Notes under the pieces: model-generated | The model's database searches: none | Seen by the model: only the letters and a program-made list of their open reading frames with translations | Told to the model about the DNA's origin: nothing | Translations under genes and position numbers: made by a program | Shown: positions 50,034 to 64,000 of the stretch, piece after piece | How positions within the stretch are numbered: position 1 is the stretch's first letter | How the letters are laid out: each line of letters opens with the position of its first letter | NCBI GenBank assembly: GCA_949318235.1 | Contig: OX439137.1 | Coordinates: forward strand, 16,608,281 to 16,672,280 | Source of the DNA: Ecdyonurus torrentis | Lineage: Eukaryota > Arthropoda > Insecta > Ephemeroptera > Heptageniidae | Length of the DNA: 64,000 nucleotides | Reading direction: 5' to 3'

Positions 50034-50139
50034 TATTTAGCCTTATTTATCATAATATAAATACCTGAAAACAGAAAAACGTGGCACAAATAATGGAAAT
50101 CTTCAAGAAATCGATCATTTTCACTAAAATATTTTCTTC
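45454..50139 (-). CDS. Trypsin-like serine protease, complete, six coding exons
   Basis: 279 codons in six exons (50118-50065, 49453-49230, 48848-48685, 48463-48368, 47197-47055, 45612-45454), all with GT-AG borders and consistent phases. An N-terminal signal peptide (MIDFLKISIICATFFCFQ) and a Ser/Asn-rich propeptide lead to GAH|IVGG, with I48 the predicted mature N terminus. The catalytic triad is His88 (LLTAAHC), Asp133 (DYDIALL) and Ser230 (DSGGP). Asp224, chymotrypsin position 189, predicts cleavage after Lys/Arg. Six cysteines fit three disulfides. Odd: the residue before DSGGP is Tyr, not Gly (position 193), and SHGDGCG replaces the usual SWG. An acceptor 21 bp before the ATG shows an upstream leader exon. 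Secreted, probably digestive; the role is inferred. Confidence 0.95.
45632..46451. mobile_element. Three-layer MITE nest in trypsin 1 intron 5
   Basis: Outer ends TTAAAGACGTAGAACACCTT and GTGTTCTATGCCTTTAA. Inside are a family C copy (45679-46010, core TGACGTCA) and a foldback T (46011-46411, ends AACATACCTAAATATCAACG and complement). T itself contains family S sequence. Confidence 0.75.
46452..46846. other. AT-rich intronic DNA
   Basis: Nothing recognised beyond short TA runs near 46722. Confidence 0.4.
46847..47049. repeat. (CATT)n array in trypsin 1 intron 5
   Basis: About 50 copies; on the gene strand it is (ATGA)n, starting 6 bp after the exon 5 boundary. Confidence 0.95.
47055..47197 (-). 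CDS. Trypsin 1 exon 5, specificity-pocket Asp
   Basis: 143 bp, acceptor CATTTTTAG; MPTDLRAVSIPTVSQAKCEE to RMLCAGALKGGKDSCQ; donor GTAAAT. Same length as in trypsin 2. A tetranucleotide repeat starts 6 bp into the intron. Confidence 0.95.
47225..47900. repeat. Possible inverted-repeat element in trypsin 1 intron 4
   Basis: AGTAATGACGTTACGTTACT-type phrases at the left pair loosely with TTGTAACGTCATTAATG near 47880. The interior has AAATACATATTTT repeats. Limits uncertain. Confidence 0.4.
47996..48335 (+). mobile_element. Family C MITE
   Basis: TTAAATGAATAGACCAGAG to GGTCTATGGCTTTAA; core mutated to TGATGTCA. In trypsin 1 intron 4, about 30 bp from the exon 4 donor. Confidence 0.9.
48368..48463 (-). 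CDS. Trypsin 1 exon 4
   Basis: 96 bp, acceptor TATATTTCAG; encodes ISLVAANTVIAANTNATVSG and WGHTRAG; donor GTAACT. Same length as in trypsin 2. Confidence 0.95.
48544..48676. mobile_element. Family H fragment
   Basis: CACTCTAAAAATTGGTGCATT and TTACGAATACTAA, left part only; intron 3 of trypsin 1. Confidence 0.65.
48685..48848 (-). CDS. Trypsin 1 exon 3, catalytic Asp
   Basis: Acceptor TTATTACAG, DHDDLTVRIGSKDRTRGG, then DYDIALLR; donor A|GTAAGT. Confidence 0.95.
48956..49053 (+). mobile_element. Family C fragment
   Basis: Right third: ACATTCTGGTAAAAATTATC to TTTTCTATGCCTTTAAG. Confidence 0.75.
49230..49453 (-). CDS. Trypsin 1 exon 2, propeptide and catalytic His
   Basis: Acceptor TTTTTGTAG; VYAASIEEADRKLPSN propeptide, IVGG, then CGASIIGSYWLLTAAHC; donor GT|GTAGGT inside the codon for V93. 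Confidence 0.95.
49480..49880. mobile_element. Family R copy, interrupted
   Basis: TTGAGCCAGCTTCAAAATTT and TCCTTTGTTAAGAACATCTG, then about 180 bp of other DNA, then TGATCATTATTATTTCTTTG and CAACATGCGACTTACTTTTA. In trypsin 1 intron 1. Confidence 0.6.
50003..50029. repeat. (TA)n microsatellite
   Basis: Short pure TA run in trypsin 1 intron 1. Confidence 0.9.
50065..50139 (-). CDS. Trypsin 1 exon with signal peptide (coding from 50118)
   Basis: Acceptor ATATTGCAG at 50140, 21-bp leader, then 18 codons of hydrophobic signal peptide; donor CAG|GTATTT, phase 0. Confidence 0.9.
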
Positions 50140-50144
50140 CTGCA

Positions 50145-50604
50145 ATATGAAAATAACATTGAAAACAGTTTTTTTTTAATGTCTCAGAAAATGGAGTTCA
50201 ATAAGGTAGTTGAGTGACGAATTTCTGCTAACTGGACGGTTGTGAAATATAAAATTAACAAATTAACAATATAAAATTAAGTAAAGATGAAATTTTAGTC
50301 AAGTAAAATACATAAAAACACCAGCAATTATTTGGATTATGTTTTATATTCATTCTTTCCATTTTTGTTATTATTATTATTAATTTGGTGTAATATTATT
50401 ATACCTAAATTTATTATTTTAAATATTAGGAAAAAAATCGTTGTGATAGTTGATAATGAGGACGTTTTCGTAAAGTTAAGACCCTGGCTGTTTTGAGTGC
50501 ATTTTTAGAAAGAGTATAAATAGTAGATTCCATTGAAGTCAATGTTACACCCCTTTTGTGGACTAGGCCCCTTGATTGCCAGTCCGACCCTGATGGATGG
50601 AAGA
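50145..50604. other. Leader intron of trypsin 1, with family L fragment
   Basis: 50525-50590 matches the family L end (CCTTGATTGCCAGTCCGACC). The rest is AT-rich. Confidence 0.45.
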
Positions 50605-50822
50605 ACACATAGATAGATTCGAAAAAACTGGGGAATGGGAGATAGTATGAGCTAACACTTACAGGGACGCAGTGGTAGAGAAAATATCCTAACCCAGGAC
50701 GAAAAAAATAAATTAAATTTAAAATTTCATCCTGGGTTAGAATATTTTCTCTACCTCACGTCCCAATATAAGCTCATACTATCTCCCATTACACATTTTT
50801 TCTAATCTATCTATGTGTTTTT
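50605..50822. repeat. Foldback repeat
   Basis: Arms CACATAGATAGATTCG, GGAGATAGTATGAGCT, GGTAGAGAAAATAT, TAACCCAGGA and complements; loop of AT-rich sequence near 50715. Confidence 0.85.
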
Positions 50823-50958
50823 CTATCAAATATTCAATATATTTATTATTATGTTGTTTAACATATAAGCAATATTTTTGATTATATTTATCAATTTAAA
50901 TTATTTCTTATTTGTATATTCATTAATTTGAAAAATTTACTTGATTAATAATTAAAGA

Positions 50959-51425
50959 ACACTCTAAAAATTGGCGCATTAAGGCCCACACAGCCGTCTT
51001 ATTTTATTTAATATTAAATTAATTTAAAAAAAAATAAGCTGCTGTGATTGGCTGAGAGTTGACTCTCAGCCAATCACAGCGGCTTATTTTCTTAAATTAA
51101 TTTAGTACTAATAAATAAAATAAGACGGCTGCGAGGGTCTTGACTTTAGTTACGAATACTAACTTATTTAATACAATCACTAGTATTGTATAGTACTAGT
51201 ATAGCTAAAGTAATGCATTTTAGCAAGTTTTTAAAAATATTTAATTTAAGTTGTTTCAAGTTGTTTTAAGTTTATTAAATATATTTCAAGTTAAAATAGC
51301 TATTGTTAATTATTTGCTAAAATGCATTATTTTACATATATTATATACTTATAATAACTTAAAAGTGTATACCTTAAATAAGTTATAGTATTCGTATTAA
51401 AGTAATGCACCAATTTTTTGAGTGA
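50959..51425. mobile_element. Family H element with a palindrome inserted
   Basis: Ends ACACTCTAAAAATTGGCGCAT and TGCACCAATTTTTTGAGTG. A separate near-perfect palindrome (about 50985-51140) sits in the left arm: AGCCGTCTTATTTTATTTA, GCTGTGATTGGCTGAGAG and complements around GAGAGTTGACTCTC. Confidence 0.8.
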
Positions 51426-51454
51426 ACATAAAAAAGACATTATGTCCAGCATAC

Positions 51455-51511
51455 CTTACGGTCTCCCTTCTTTTAAATGTCAAAACTTTATATTTGACTT
51501 TATATACTTCA
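51455..51511 (-). promoter_or_regulatory. Candidate core promoter and leader exon of trypsin 1
   Basis: On the minus strand GTATATAAAGTC (51499-51510) is a good TATA box. About 30-50 bp downstream a leader would end at CCGTAAG|GTATGC (donor GT at 51454-51453), able to splice to the acceptor at 50140. The layout parallels the candidate for trypsin 2. Inferred from motifs only. Confidence 0.4.
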
Positions 51512-51654
51512 CTGTTCGATTGATAACAGACTATTGTACATAATTATAATAATTTACTAAAATTATTCACATTTGATATTTGTTAATATCAAATTACATT
51601 ATTTTATTTATAAATTTTTTAACTGCGATTAATTTATATACACGTGCATGTATC
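51512..51654. other. AT-rich intergenic DNA
   Basis: Upstream of the candidate trypsin 1 promoter; nothing specific recognised. Confidence 0.35.
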
Positions 51655-52460
51655 GACATGGCCGCGACCAAAGGGCTTATATGCATTTCAAGGTCACTAC
51701 AAAGGCGCATGCGAAATTTAACCAAATATGATTTTATTTAATATTTTTTTAAAATGATATCATTATTGACATGTTTCTTGACATTTTTTGGTTGGTTGGT
51801 TGTACAAGGTTAATTAAACTAATTAGCCTATTGTTTTGGCTGTGAAGCTTTAACTTAGCTCACATCGCCACTATCGATTTGAAGCTTTGTTTTTGTTTTC
51901 TATAATTGGGTAAGGTAATTGGGATAAAAGGTTAGGGTTTAGGATTTTGTTAAATATGTCCACGCCCTTGTGGTCATATGTGTGGTACTATAGGGCTCTG
52001 ATATTGGTTTCGATTTATGATGATGATTGATGGAGTCAAGCAAGGAGGGAAGGAAACATTAAAACAAAGGAAAAGAGGCGTTACAAATATTTGGATGGCT
52101 GCCTCACTTGACATGTCATGACAAGCAAACCACGTGATATGAGAATCAAGATGGAGGTACTTGCCAACTGTACCGGGCTTACTTTTGAGGATGATTATAA
52201 TTATTATGGAGATTGTGTGATACAGGATTTTTAGTGGAAAAGGAAGAATAGGTATTTGGAAAGAAAGGAAAATTTATATTTATGTTCAAAAAAAAAAAAA
52301 ATCAAAGTTATAAACAAATATATTCCGTGACTTCTGTGCCGAAAGGTTTGGCAACGAACAGTTTTTAGTCTCCTGTATAATTATAAAAAATGCAAGTACG
52401 TTTTTTTTATGCAAACTGGCCAAATACACATATTACCTTTGGCCGCGGCCTCATCGATAT
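51655..52460. mobile_element. Possible 0.8-kb inverted-repeat transposon between the trypsins
   Basis: Left end GGCCGCGACCAAAGGGCTTA and right end TTACCTTTGGCCGCGGCC are imperfect complements; a related end fragment is near 21785-21825. It contains a small open frame at 52151-52234 preceded by CAAG. Ends are approximate. Confidence 0.45.
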
Positions 52461-52756
52461 AAATTATTTTTACGCTTCGTTTGATTCAAGTACTATCTAA
52501 ATTGTTATTTTTTTGAAAATTACAAGAAAAAAAAAACGAAATTGTTCGAATAAAAAACAAAAACATATAAATAGGTAATTATTTAATGACCAGTAGATAT
52601 CTCACAAACGGAACGGTCACGAAATATAAAACTAAAATATATAACTTTTTAAACATACAATCTAACGTAAAATTTTAATATGAACACACATGCAAAAATA
52701 CGAACCTAAACAAAACAATTTAAAATATGTGTATTATTTTTAGAATAATAAAATAC

Positions 52757-53066
52757 CTAAGCTCGTTCTGTAAACTACACACAAATATTGAGCCAGCTTC
52801 GAAAATGTTCCTTTGTTAAAAACATCTGGTTATGACGCCGTTACCTGTTTACTACGCTTTATACATATGGTCGATCATTGTTATTCCTTCTTTTAGAACT
52901 TTGAACTTGATAAAAATGAAAGAAACTTCACAAAAAAAAGTTCCAGTTTCAACATGCGACTCACTTTTATCTGCTCAAAAACAAGATCAACCAATGAATG
53001 TGTCTTATTTTGTTGGTCAGCCAATCACTGTTATTGAGATTCACTTTACTTTACAGAACCGAGCTC
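52757..53066. mobile_element. Family R element
   Basis: AGCTCGTTCTGTAAACTACA to ACTTTACAGAACCGAGCTC; reverse of 23455-23763. A 94-codon open frame through it is not a gene. Confidence 0.8.
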
Positions 53067-53198
53067 TAGCTGATTACCTAGAAATTTGGAACATTTTACT
53101 GACTGTATTTATTTAATAAAACATTATTATGGTTATAAAAGGAGAATACTGTACAGGAACTGTATTGAAACATTATTAATTTATTAATTAATTAATTA

Positions 53199-53207
<9 letters not shown>

Positions 53208-53286
<79 letters not shown>
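53208..53286. repeat. (TA)n microsatellite
   Basis: Pure TA run that replaces the expected poly-A tail of the adjoining minus-strand SINE. Confidence 0.9.
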
Positions 53287-53288
<2 letters not shown>

Positions 53289-53602
53289 CTTGCCATATAG
53301 TGTTATCGTGCTATACACCAATCCCAGTCCCAGTCAAGACATTATCTTATCGACAGGTAAGGACTTTCCAATTAATGGAAAAGCATACACACAGGCCGGC
53401 CACGGCCTAATTACACAGCCCGGCATTCGCCATGACAGCCTAGAGAAACCGTGGAAACATCTAGGCAGGCTGGTCGGTGCAATCACATCAATCATGCACC
53501 TCCCGAATACTGTGCGTCGTCACGGAATGCATGTAAACATGCATCGTGCAACATGTTGTGCTCTCATACTTCACGTACGCACCCAGCAGTGGCTCGAATC
53601 TA
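53287..53602 (-). mobile_element. tRNA-derived SINE, head truncated
   Basis: Same body as 15283-15610. It stops just inside the B box (TGGCTCGAATCTA on the plus strand), so the A box is missing. Confidence 0.8.
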
Positions 53603-53707
53603 TCTATTTATTTGTTATTATTATGTTTTAAATGTAAATGTAGACTCAACCAACGCTTCTTGTAACAAATTTTTTCTCTAAACATTTATAATAATCTGTC
53701 ATCCATC

Positions 53708-54038
53708 TTAAAGGCATAGAAAACACGAAACAACACGCTCTTTTAAATAAGTAAACACTAAATCGGACCTACAAAACTATTGATAATTTTTACCAGAATG
53801 TAAATGTGGCCCCACAAGAGAGCTTAAAAAAATGTAAAGTATGCAATTTGCGTGAATATTCCTGTTTATGACGTCAGAAACAGGCAAAAACTAGTATAGA
53901 AATGTTGTACGGGTTGCATAAATTGAAATTTTCTGATCACTGCTACGGGATTTGAAACCAATTGATGTTATTTATGTAAGTCCCATTATGTGTTTTGTGA
54001 TGTAAATGCTAATGTTTTCATGTTGTCTGTGCCTTTAA
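53708..54038 (-). mobile_element. Family C MITE, variant ends
   Basis: TTAAAGGCATAGAAAACACG to TGTCTGTGCCTTTAA, core GTTTATGACGTCAGAAACAG. Confidence 0.85.
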
Positions 54039-54039
54039 G

Positions 54040-54540
54040 AAAGGAACCAGATCAAATTATGTTTAAAAGAAACTTAAAAACATTTTTATTAAATAAACAA
54101 TATTATTCAGTCGATGAGTTTATTAACGACTCAGATAAGTAGTTATTTGAAGTAATTTTTTTTGTATTGTTTCATTTTTAAATTGTGTAATTTTTCCTGT
54201 GTATTATTTATTGACTATCATTTCTATTTGCACGTAAAGATTAAATTACGTAATTTATGCTGCATTTATGTTATTATAGCATAGATAATGCTAAATTAGA
54301 ACCACACAAATATTTATGCTGTACAATATAATAAATATGCTATTTTAACATAGTTATTATGCACTGTAGCATAACTTATACTGTATTGAACAAATTATGC
54401 TGAAAATGAGCTAGCATAATTATTATGTATTAATTTTTGCCCGAGTGCTTGTATTTTTTTAAAGCAATAACATGGACAGATGCATATTATATATTTATGT
54501 ATTGTGTGTGTAGGATGAAAGAAATAAATTTAAAAAATTG
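54040..54540 (+). mobile_element. LINE 3' end remnant, family Y
   Basis: Fragment FKRNLKTFLLNKQYYSVDEF followed by a stop, then an ATTATGC/GCATAAT-rich UTR and a TGTAGGATGAAAGAAATAAA tail. Pairs with 42190-43030. Confidence 0.55.
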
Positions 54541-54687
54541 AATTTGAGTATCAACTTCCTGGGTCTAAAAAAAATTCTTCATTCTATATATGTAATATAA
54601 ATAATTGTTGCTGTTTTCAAATTTTTCTAACAACGTTTTTTTTTTTTTTTTTAATAGCTTGAACAAAAAATTTGCCAATAATATCCT

Positions 54688-54760
54688 AACTTAACTAAAT
54701 ATCAATGTTTATTTTGCCAGCGTCGTTGATTTCTAATTTATTTTGCATTCACAAGATGTC
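54688..54760. mobile_element. Family T fragment
   Basis: CTAAATATCAATGTTTATTT and GTTGATTTCTAATTTATTTT, as at 46011. Confidence 0.55.
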
Positions 54761-54819
54761 AAATGTGGACATATTATGTTGTCACATCTCGCCTGGTCCA
54801 TGCGTGAGTGTAAAAAGAG

Positions 54820-55305
54820 ACAAAAAGACATGCTTATTCCCGGCAAGTGGAAGTCATGCCACAGGTATTCGGCTGGCAATTTGGCTACTGCTCTCAATGA
54901 GTAAGGGCCGTTTAGTTACCGGGGTCTGTTACAATACTCCAAAGATCTCAGTTAGTCCGTACCAGCGGACGTTGCCCTACCAACTCAACATCCCGCGCAA
55001 ACGCATTATTTCAGCGGCTTACGTCCGGAGTGGCACGATCTTTATCATTTGTTGAGGGTCCCCAAACTCTGGTAAGTTTGTAGCCTGATAAAGACCAATG
55101 CGCTATGAATGCCTTGAAGCTGATCAATCGATGGATGACTAAAGCAACTCACCTATTACGTACATCACCGTACCGCAAACGAACCTCCCGCGTTGCGACA
55201 AAAGTCCCGCTCTGGACCTGCAAATGTCATTACTCACATTGCATGTATTGTATTATGCAGGAAAAATTAAGTGTAGCACTCACTGTGGCCTTAACACGAA
55301 GTCAC
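54820..55305 (-). repeat. Dispersed GC-rich repeat J, copy 2
   Basis: Reverse complement of 30162-30632 with few differences (GGGGTCTGTTACAATACTCC, CGTACCAGCGGACGTTGCCC, GTTGCGACAAAAGTCCCGCT). Open frames here are incidental. Confidence 0.75.
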
Positions 55306-55756
55306 TTCAATACTTTCAATTGTTGCAACAATGAAAAGTACACATGTATACGGCACGCACAATCTTACGTATTATATTATCTTAATCTTAACGTAACGGA
55401 TGAAAATGGCAACGGGCAGAAATATAGTCTTGTAGTGAATCGTTACCTAAATTTTCTATAACGTTAAGTTAATTTCATATAAAACTATAACTTTAACGAT
55501 AGCGTTAACTCTAAATTGACCACAACTATAACATTATACTTTTAATATGAACGTTAAATTGCGTTAATTATATCGTTAACAGCTGTTTTAGACGTTATGG
55601 TATTTTTTATGATTATTCATAAGTTAAATAATTCATATAACTTAAACATTTTACTTAAATTTACTCATTTATAAATAAAACGTTGATTTTATTTATTATT
55701 TCTCTCACTTCGTCAGTTGGTTTGTATTTTTAGTCAGTATAGAAAGTTAAATTTTC

Positions 55757-56225
55757 TTTCAAAAAGTAACGTTATACTTATCGCTATGTTAACGTCCAAT
55801 TTTGTTAATCTATTACTATAGACCCCTTGCACATCCTTGCGCTTTGTCGCCATGTTTGTGGTGCCTAATGCATTGTCCAGCATAGGGGAAACTTCGTTTT
55901 TCCTAATTTTTCACATAAAAAATCGTTTATTTCAACTCAACAAATTTTTCTCATATCCTTCGAGCTTATTAGGAGCTAGAAATAAGGCTTTGATTTAGGT
56001 TTGAAGCTTCTTTTGCTATTAAAAAAATAAAAATGATGTTTTTCCTATGCTGGCCTATGTATTCCTGACCAACAAAATGGCGGCTCTTAAATATGAGTGT
56101 AACCGGTCTATAACGTTACTTTTTGCAATGTTGTTAATCTATATTATAGAAGTAACCAGTTAACGTTATAGTTAACTTAACGTTAACAATTTACGTTAAC
56201 GACTACAAAACTGCAAAAATATGAT
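55757..56225. repeat. Repeat Z split by family N
   Basis: Z pieces 55757-55814 and 56113-56225 flank a 298-bp family N element, 55815-56112, with ends TAGACCCCTTGCACATCC and AACCGGTCTA. Comparison with the intact copy at 34464 indicates insertion at TA. The sequence before it (55440-55755) is rich in GTTAACG motifs. Confidence 0.7.
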
Positions 56226-56690
56226 AAAATAAACAATCTGACAGCTCAACAATACTAACAAAGTGCTAGCAGACGACTTTGTGTTCCTGTCTACATTATA
56301 CATGCTTTCTTATGGGGAGAATGAGGCAGCTATAACTTAAGTTAGAATTATTTCTCGGTGTTTAAATTTTTACTGTAGTTTATTGAGCTTCCAAGCTTTT
56401 GTTTTCGTGGATTTTAATCCATTTGGTTACGAATTATTATTTATACCCAACTGACTTGAAATCCAGGAAAACAAAATCCTCAGTAAGCTACAATAAATAA
56501 TGCCAATATACTGAGAATTAATTTTAACTTGAGTTATTATATAGCTGCTTCATTGCATGCTCCATAAGAAAGCATGTTAAATGTAGACAGGAACACAAAG
56601 TCGTCTGCTAGTACTTTGTTAGTATTGTTGAGCTGTCAGTTTATTTTATCATTGAACCTACTTTTGCAACGTCTCATGCTATTGTGTATT
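56215..56690. mobile_element. Family B foldback MITE
   Basis: GACAGCTCAACAATACTAAC and GCAGACGACTTTGTGTTCCT with the complementary right arm; right end CTTTTGCAACGTCTCATGCT. Confidence 0.85.
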
Positions 56691-56720
56691 AATTTTATTT
56701 TATTTTAATTTTTTTTTACC

Positions 56721-57032
56721 TATAGGGTGTATGCGGATGACGTCATATTTATATACGCTTGGAGGCCATACTGGAGTAGTCCATAACATTGCTCAGCATA
56801 GGACAAACTTCATTTAAACCAATTTTCTTTGAGAAATCGCTTATTTTTTTTGTTATTTGTTATTTTTCTCACATACTTAAAATACTAATTCAACATATTT
56901 ACAACATCAATGCTCCCAAAAATATTGTATAGTATTTTTAAACTGGCAAAATGATTTTTTTTTCTATGCCACCCATGTTATTGAGTTATCCAACATGGCG
57001 TCGACTTTAACATGAATGCATAGACCCTATAT
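56721..57032. mobile_element. Family A MITE
   Basis: TATAGGGTGTATGCGGATGA to GCATAGACCCTATA, with ATGACGTCATAT. Confidence 0.9.
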
Positions 57033-57287
57033 ACAATATGAAATTCAATGCTTTCTGAGCTCTAAATATCATATGCTGGGCTTGTACGAAAAATTAAATA
57101 TTTTGTCAATTTATTTAAGAGTATTGATGCTGTTGAATTTTTTACTTTTACAAAAAAATATCGTGTAGTTGTTACTGTGTACTTCCTTATCTTACGTAAC
57201 ATGACTTACACGCATATATAAATCGTAATATACATTTTGACATAACATATTTGCGATAGACGACGTGTACTGTGTGTGTGTGTGCAG
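57033..57287. other. AT-rich intergenic DNA
   Basis: Short GT run near 57272; nothing else recognised. Confidence 0.35.
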
Positions 57288-57446
57288 TATATATACACGT
57301 ATGCCAAAACAACGTTTTTTCCCGCCAAAAGCTGCATCCGGAGTGCTAAACCAATCAGAGAGCTTGTTATAAACCTACCAGCCAATCACAGTTGACTTTA
57401 CATAGTTAATTACACTGTATACTCTCGAATGAGTATTGTGAGAATT
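57288..57446. repeat. Dispersed repeat F, copy 2
   Basis: See 17926-18085; CTAAACCAATCAGAGAGC and GCCAATCACAGTTGACTT shared. Confidence 0.7.
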
Positions 57447-57750
57447 GTATATTATATGTGTGTGTGTGTGTCTGTGTATACACAAATGTAAAAAAAAAAA
57501 TCATATTCAAGTGTTTTTATTATTATATTTATCAATTTCTGTATTTTTTCTTCTAAACATTTACATTTTTTCTTGCCATGGTGTCAAAATTATCTATTTA
57601 TGTTTGCTACTCGAATTTTATGAAGCGAAACAATCAATTTGTTAGCATAAAAAGTTATCAAATAAATTTATTTGATATCGAAACTGTCAATATTTGATAT
57701 AATTGAAGAATGAATTATTATTACGTGTCTCTGTTATCACGTAAGTGAAG
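57447..57750. other. AT-rich DNA upstream of trypsin 2
   Basis: Short GT run at 57459-57471. No repeat family or exon recognised. Confidence 0.35.
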
Positions 57751-57849
57751 TATATATAGTTATAGGAGAAGTTTCTGAAATCCACAAAGAAAGATCGAGA
57801 GTCGAAATAAGAAGAACGGAGGAAGATTTATTTGTATATTAGTGTTTAG
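57751..57849 (+). promoter_or_regulatory. Candidate core promoter and leader exon of trypsin 2
   Basis: TATATATAG at 57751-57759, then a purine-rich leader (AAGAAAGATCGAGAGTCG) ending TTTAG|GTATGT, donor GT at 57850. It could splice to the acceptor TTTTTCAG at 58429. Motif-based inference. Confidence 0.4.
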
Positions 57850-57869
57850 GTATGTACGCACGAATTATA

Positions 57870-58139
57870 TATAGGGTGCATGCATTTATGTTAAAGTCGA
57901 CACCATGTTGGATAACTCAATAACATAGGAATAGGCAATGGCATAGGAATATACCTCATTTTGCCAGTTTAAAAACCACTATGCAATATTTTTGAGAGCA
58001 TTGATGCTGTAAATATGTTGAAATAGTTATCTTAAGTATGTGAGAAAAATAATATGAACAAAAAATTAACAGATTTTCCAAAGAAAATGGTAAAAAATGA
58101 AGTTTGTCCTATGCTAGGCAATGTTATTCACTACTATTC
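57870..58139. mobile_element. Family A MITE, right-truncated
   Basis: TATAGGGTGCATGCATTTAT to the CAATGTTATTCACTACT segment, cut before the CRE-like end and followed by the TA array. Confidence 0.85.
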
Positions 58140-58154
58140 ACTATATTATATATG

Positions 58155-58368
<214 letters not shown>

Positions 58369-58429
58369 CACATAAATATAAATTTTATTGCATATATTTA
58401 TATTAATAATTATTATTTTAATTTTTCAG

Positions 58430-63485
<5,056 letters not shown>

Positions 63486-63499
63486 GTAAGTCATTAATA

Positions 63500-64000
63500 A
63501 TATGTGAGTGAGTGAGTGAGTGAGTGAGTGAGTGAGTGAGTGAGTGAGTGAGTGAGTGAGTGAGTGAGTGAGTGAGTGAGTGAGTGAGTGAGTGAGTGAG
63601 TGAGTGAGTGAGTGAGTGAGTGAGTGAGTGAGTGAGTGAGTGAGTGAGTGAGTGAGTGAGTGAGTGAGTGAGTGAGTGAGTGAGTGAGTGAGTGAGTGAG
63701 TGAGTGAGTGAGTGAGTGAGTGAGTGAGTGAGTGAGTGAGTGAGTGAGTGAGTGAGTGAGTGAGTGAGTGAGTGAGTGAGTGAGTGAGTGAGTGAGTGAG
63801 TGAGTGAGTGAGTGAGTGAGTGAGTGAGTGAGTGAGTGAGTGAGTGAGTGAGTGAGTGAGTGAGTGAGTGAGTGAGTGAGTGAGTGAGTGAGTGAGTGAG
63901 TGAGTGAGTGAGTGAGTGAGTGAGTGAGTGAGTGAGTGAGTGAGTGAGTGAGTGAGTGAGTGAGTGAGTGAGTGAGTGAGTGAGTGAGTGAGTGAGTGAG
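63500..64000. repeat. (GTGA)n array running off the window
   Basis: At least 125 perfect copies in trypsin 2 intron 5, continuing past the edge. This is an intronic array, not a telomere: it is followed by an exon in the paralogue. Confidence 0.95.

Noticed and set aside
54705..55461. Two open frames of 116-118 codons
   Set aside because: They lie across repeat J and its flank, have no splice context, and the other J copy does not keep the same frame intact.
63500..64000. Telomeric repeat at the window end
   Set aside because: GTGA is not a telomere unit, and the array sits in an intron whose paralogue continues to a further exon.

Overview
This is a 64 kb stretch of AT-rich animal nuclear DNA. 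It has spliceosomal introns, no operons, and very many microsatellites and short inverted-repeat transposons. Four protein-coding loci can be supported: an eight-finger C2H2 zinc-finger gene, a BTB-BACK gene and two trypsin-like serine proteases. The gene types and repeat load suggest an invertebrate, perhaps an arthropod, but nothing here fixes the taxon. I see no prokaryotic operon, CRISPR array, rRNA or intact tRNA gene.

Layout. 1-8.0 kb: repeats only, including a perfect 226-bp palindrome at 4031-4256. 8.1-22.4 kb (minus): the BTB-BACK gene, seven coding exons, 618 codons if spliced as read here. Its last coding block is split by a 5.37-kb inverted-repeat transposon (8557-13927), whose terminal repeat supplies a usable splice donor. 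22.8-36.8 kb: decayed LINE pieces, MITEs, a 0.7-kb GATA array, a 0.45-kb TTTC array and two GC-richer blocks. 38.5-41.8 kb (minus): the zinc-finger gene, whose stop codon abuts a foldback MITE. 45.45-50.14 kb (minus): a complete six-exon trypsin. 58.43 kb to the window edge (plus): its paralogue in divergent orientation, five exons in the window, with the catalytic-serine exon beyond the end.

The two trypsins share intron positions and phases and nearly identical exon lengths, so they are an inverted duplication. Both have His at the zymogen activation site, and the complete one has Tyr where the oxyanion-hole glycine normally lies.

The non-coding DNA is mostly a nested mosaic of some 25 recognisable repeat families, given letter names here. 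The commonest are A (about 300 bp, ends in ATAGGGT) and C (about 340 bp, ends in TTAAAG); most full copies of both carry the CRE-type palindrome TGACGTCA. Several MITE ends lie within about 30 bp of splice donors. All coordinates for repeats are by-eye estimates, accurate to a few bases at clear ends and tens of bases otherwise.
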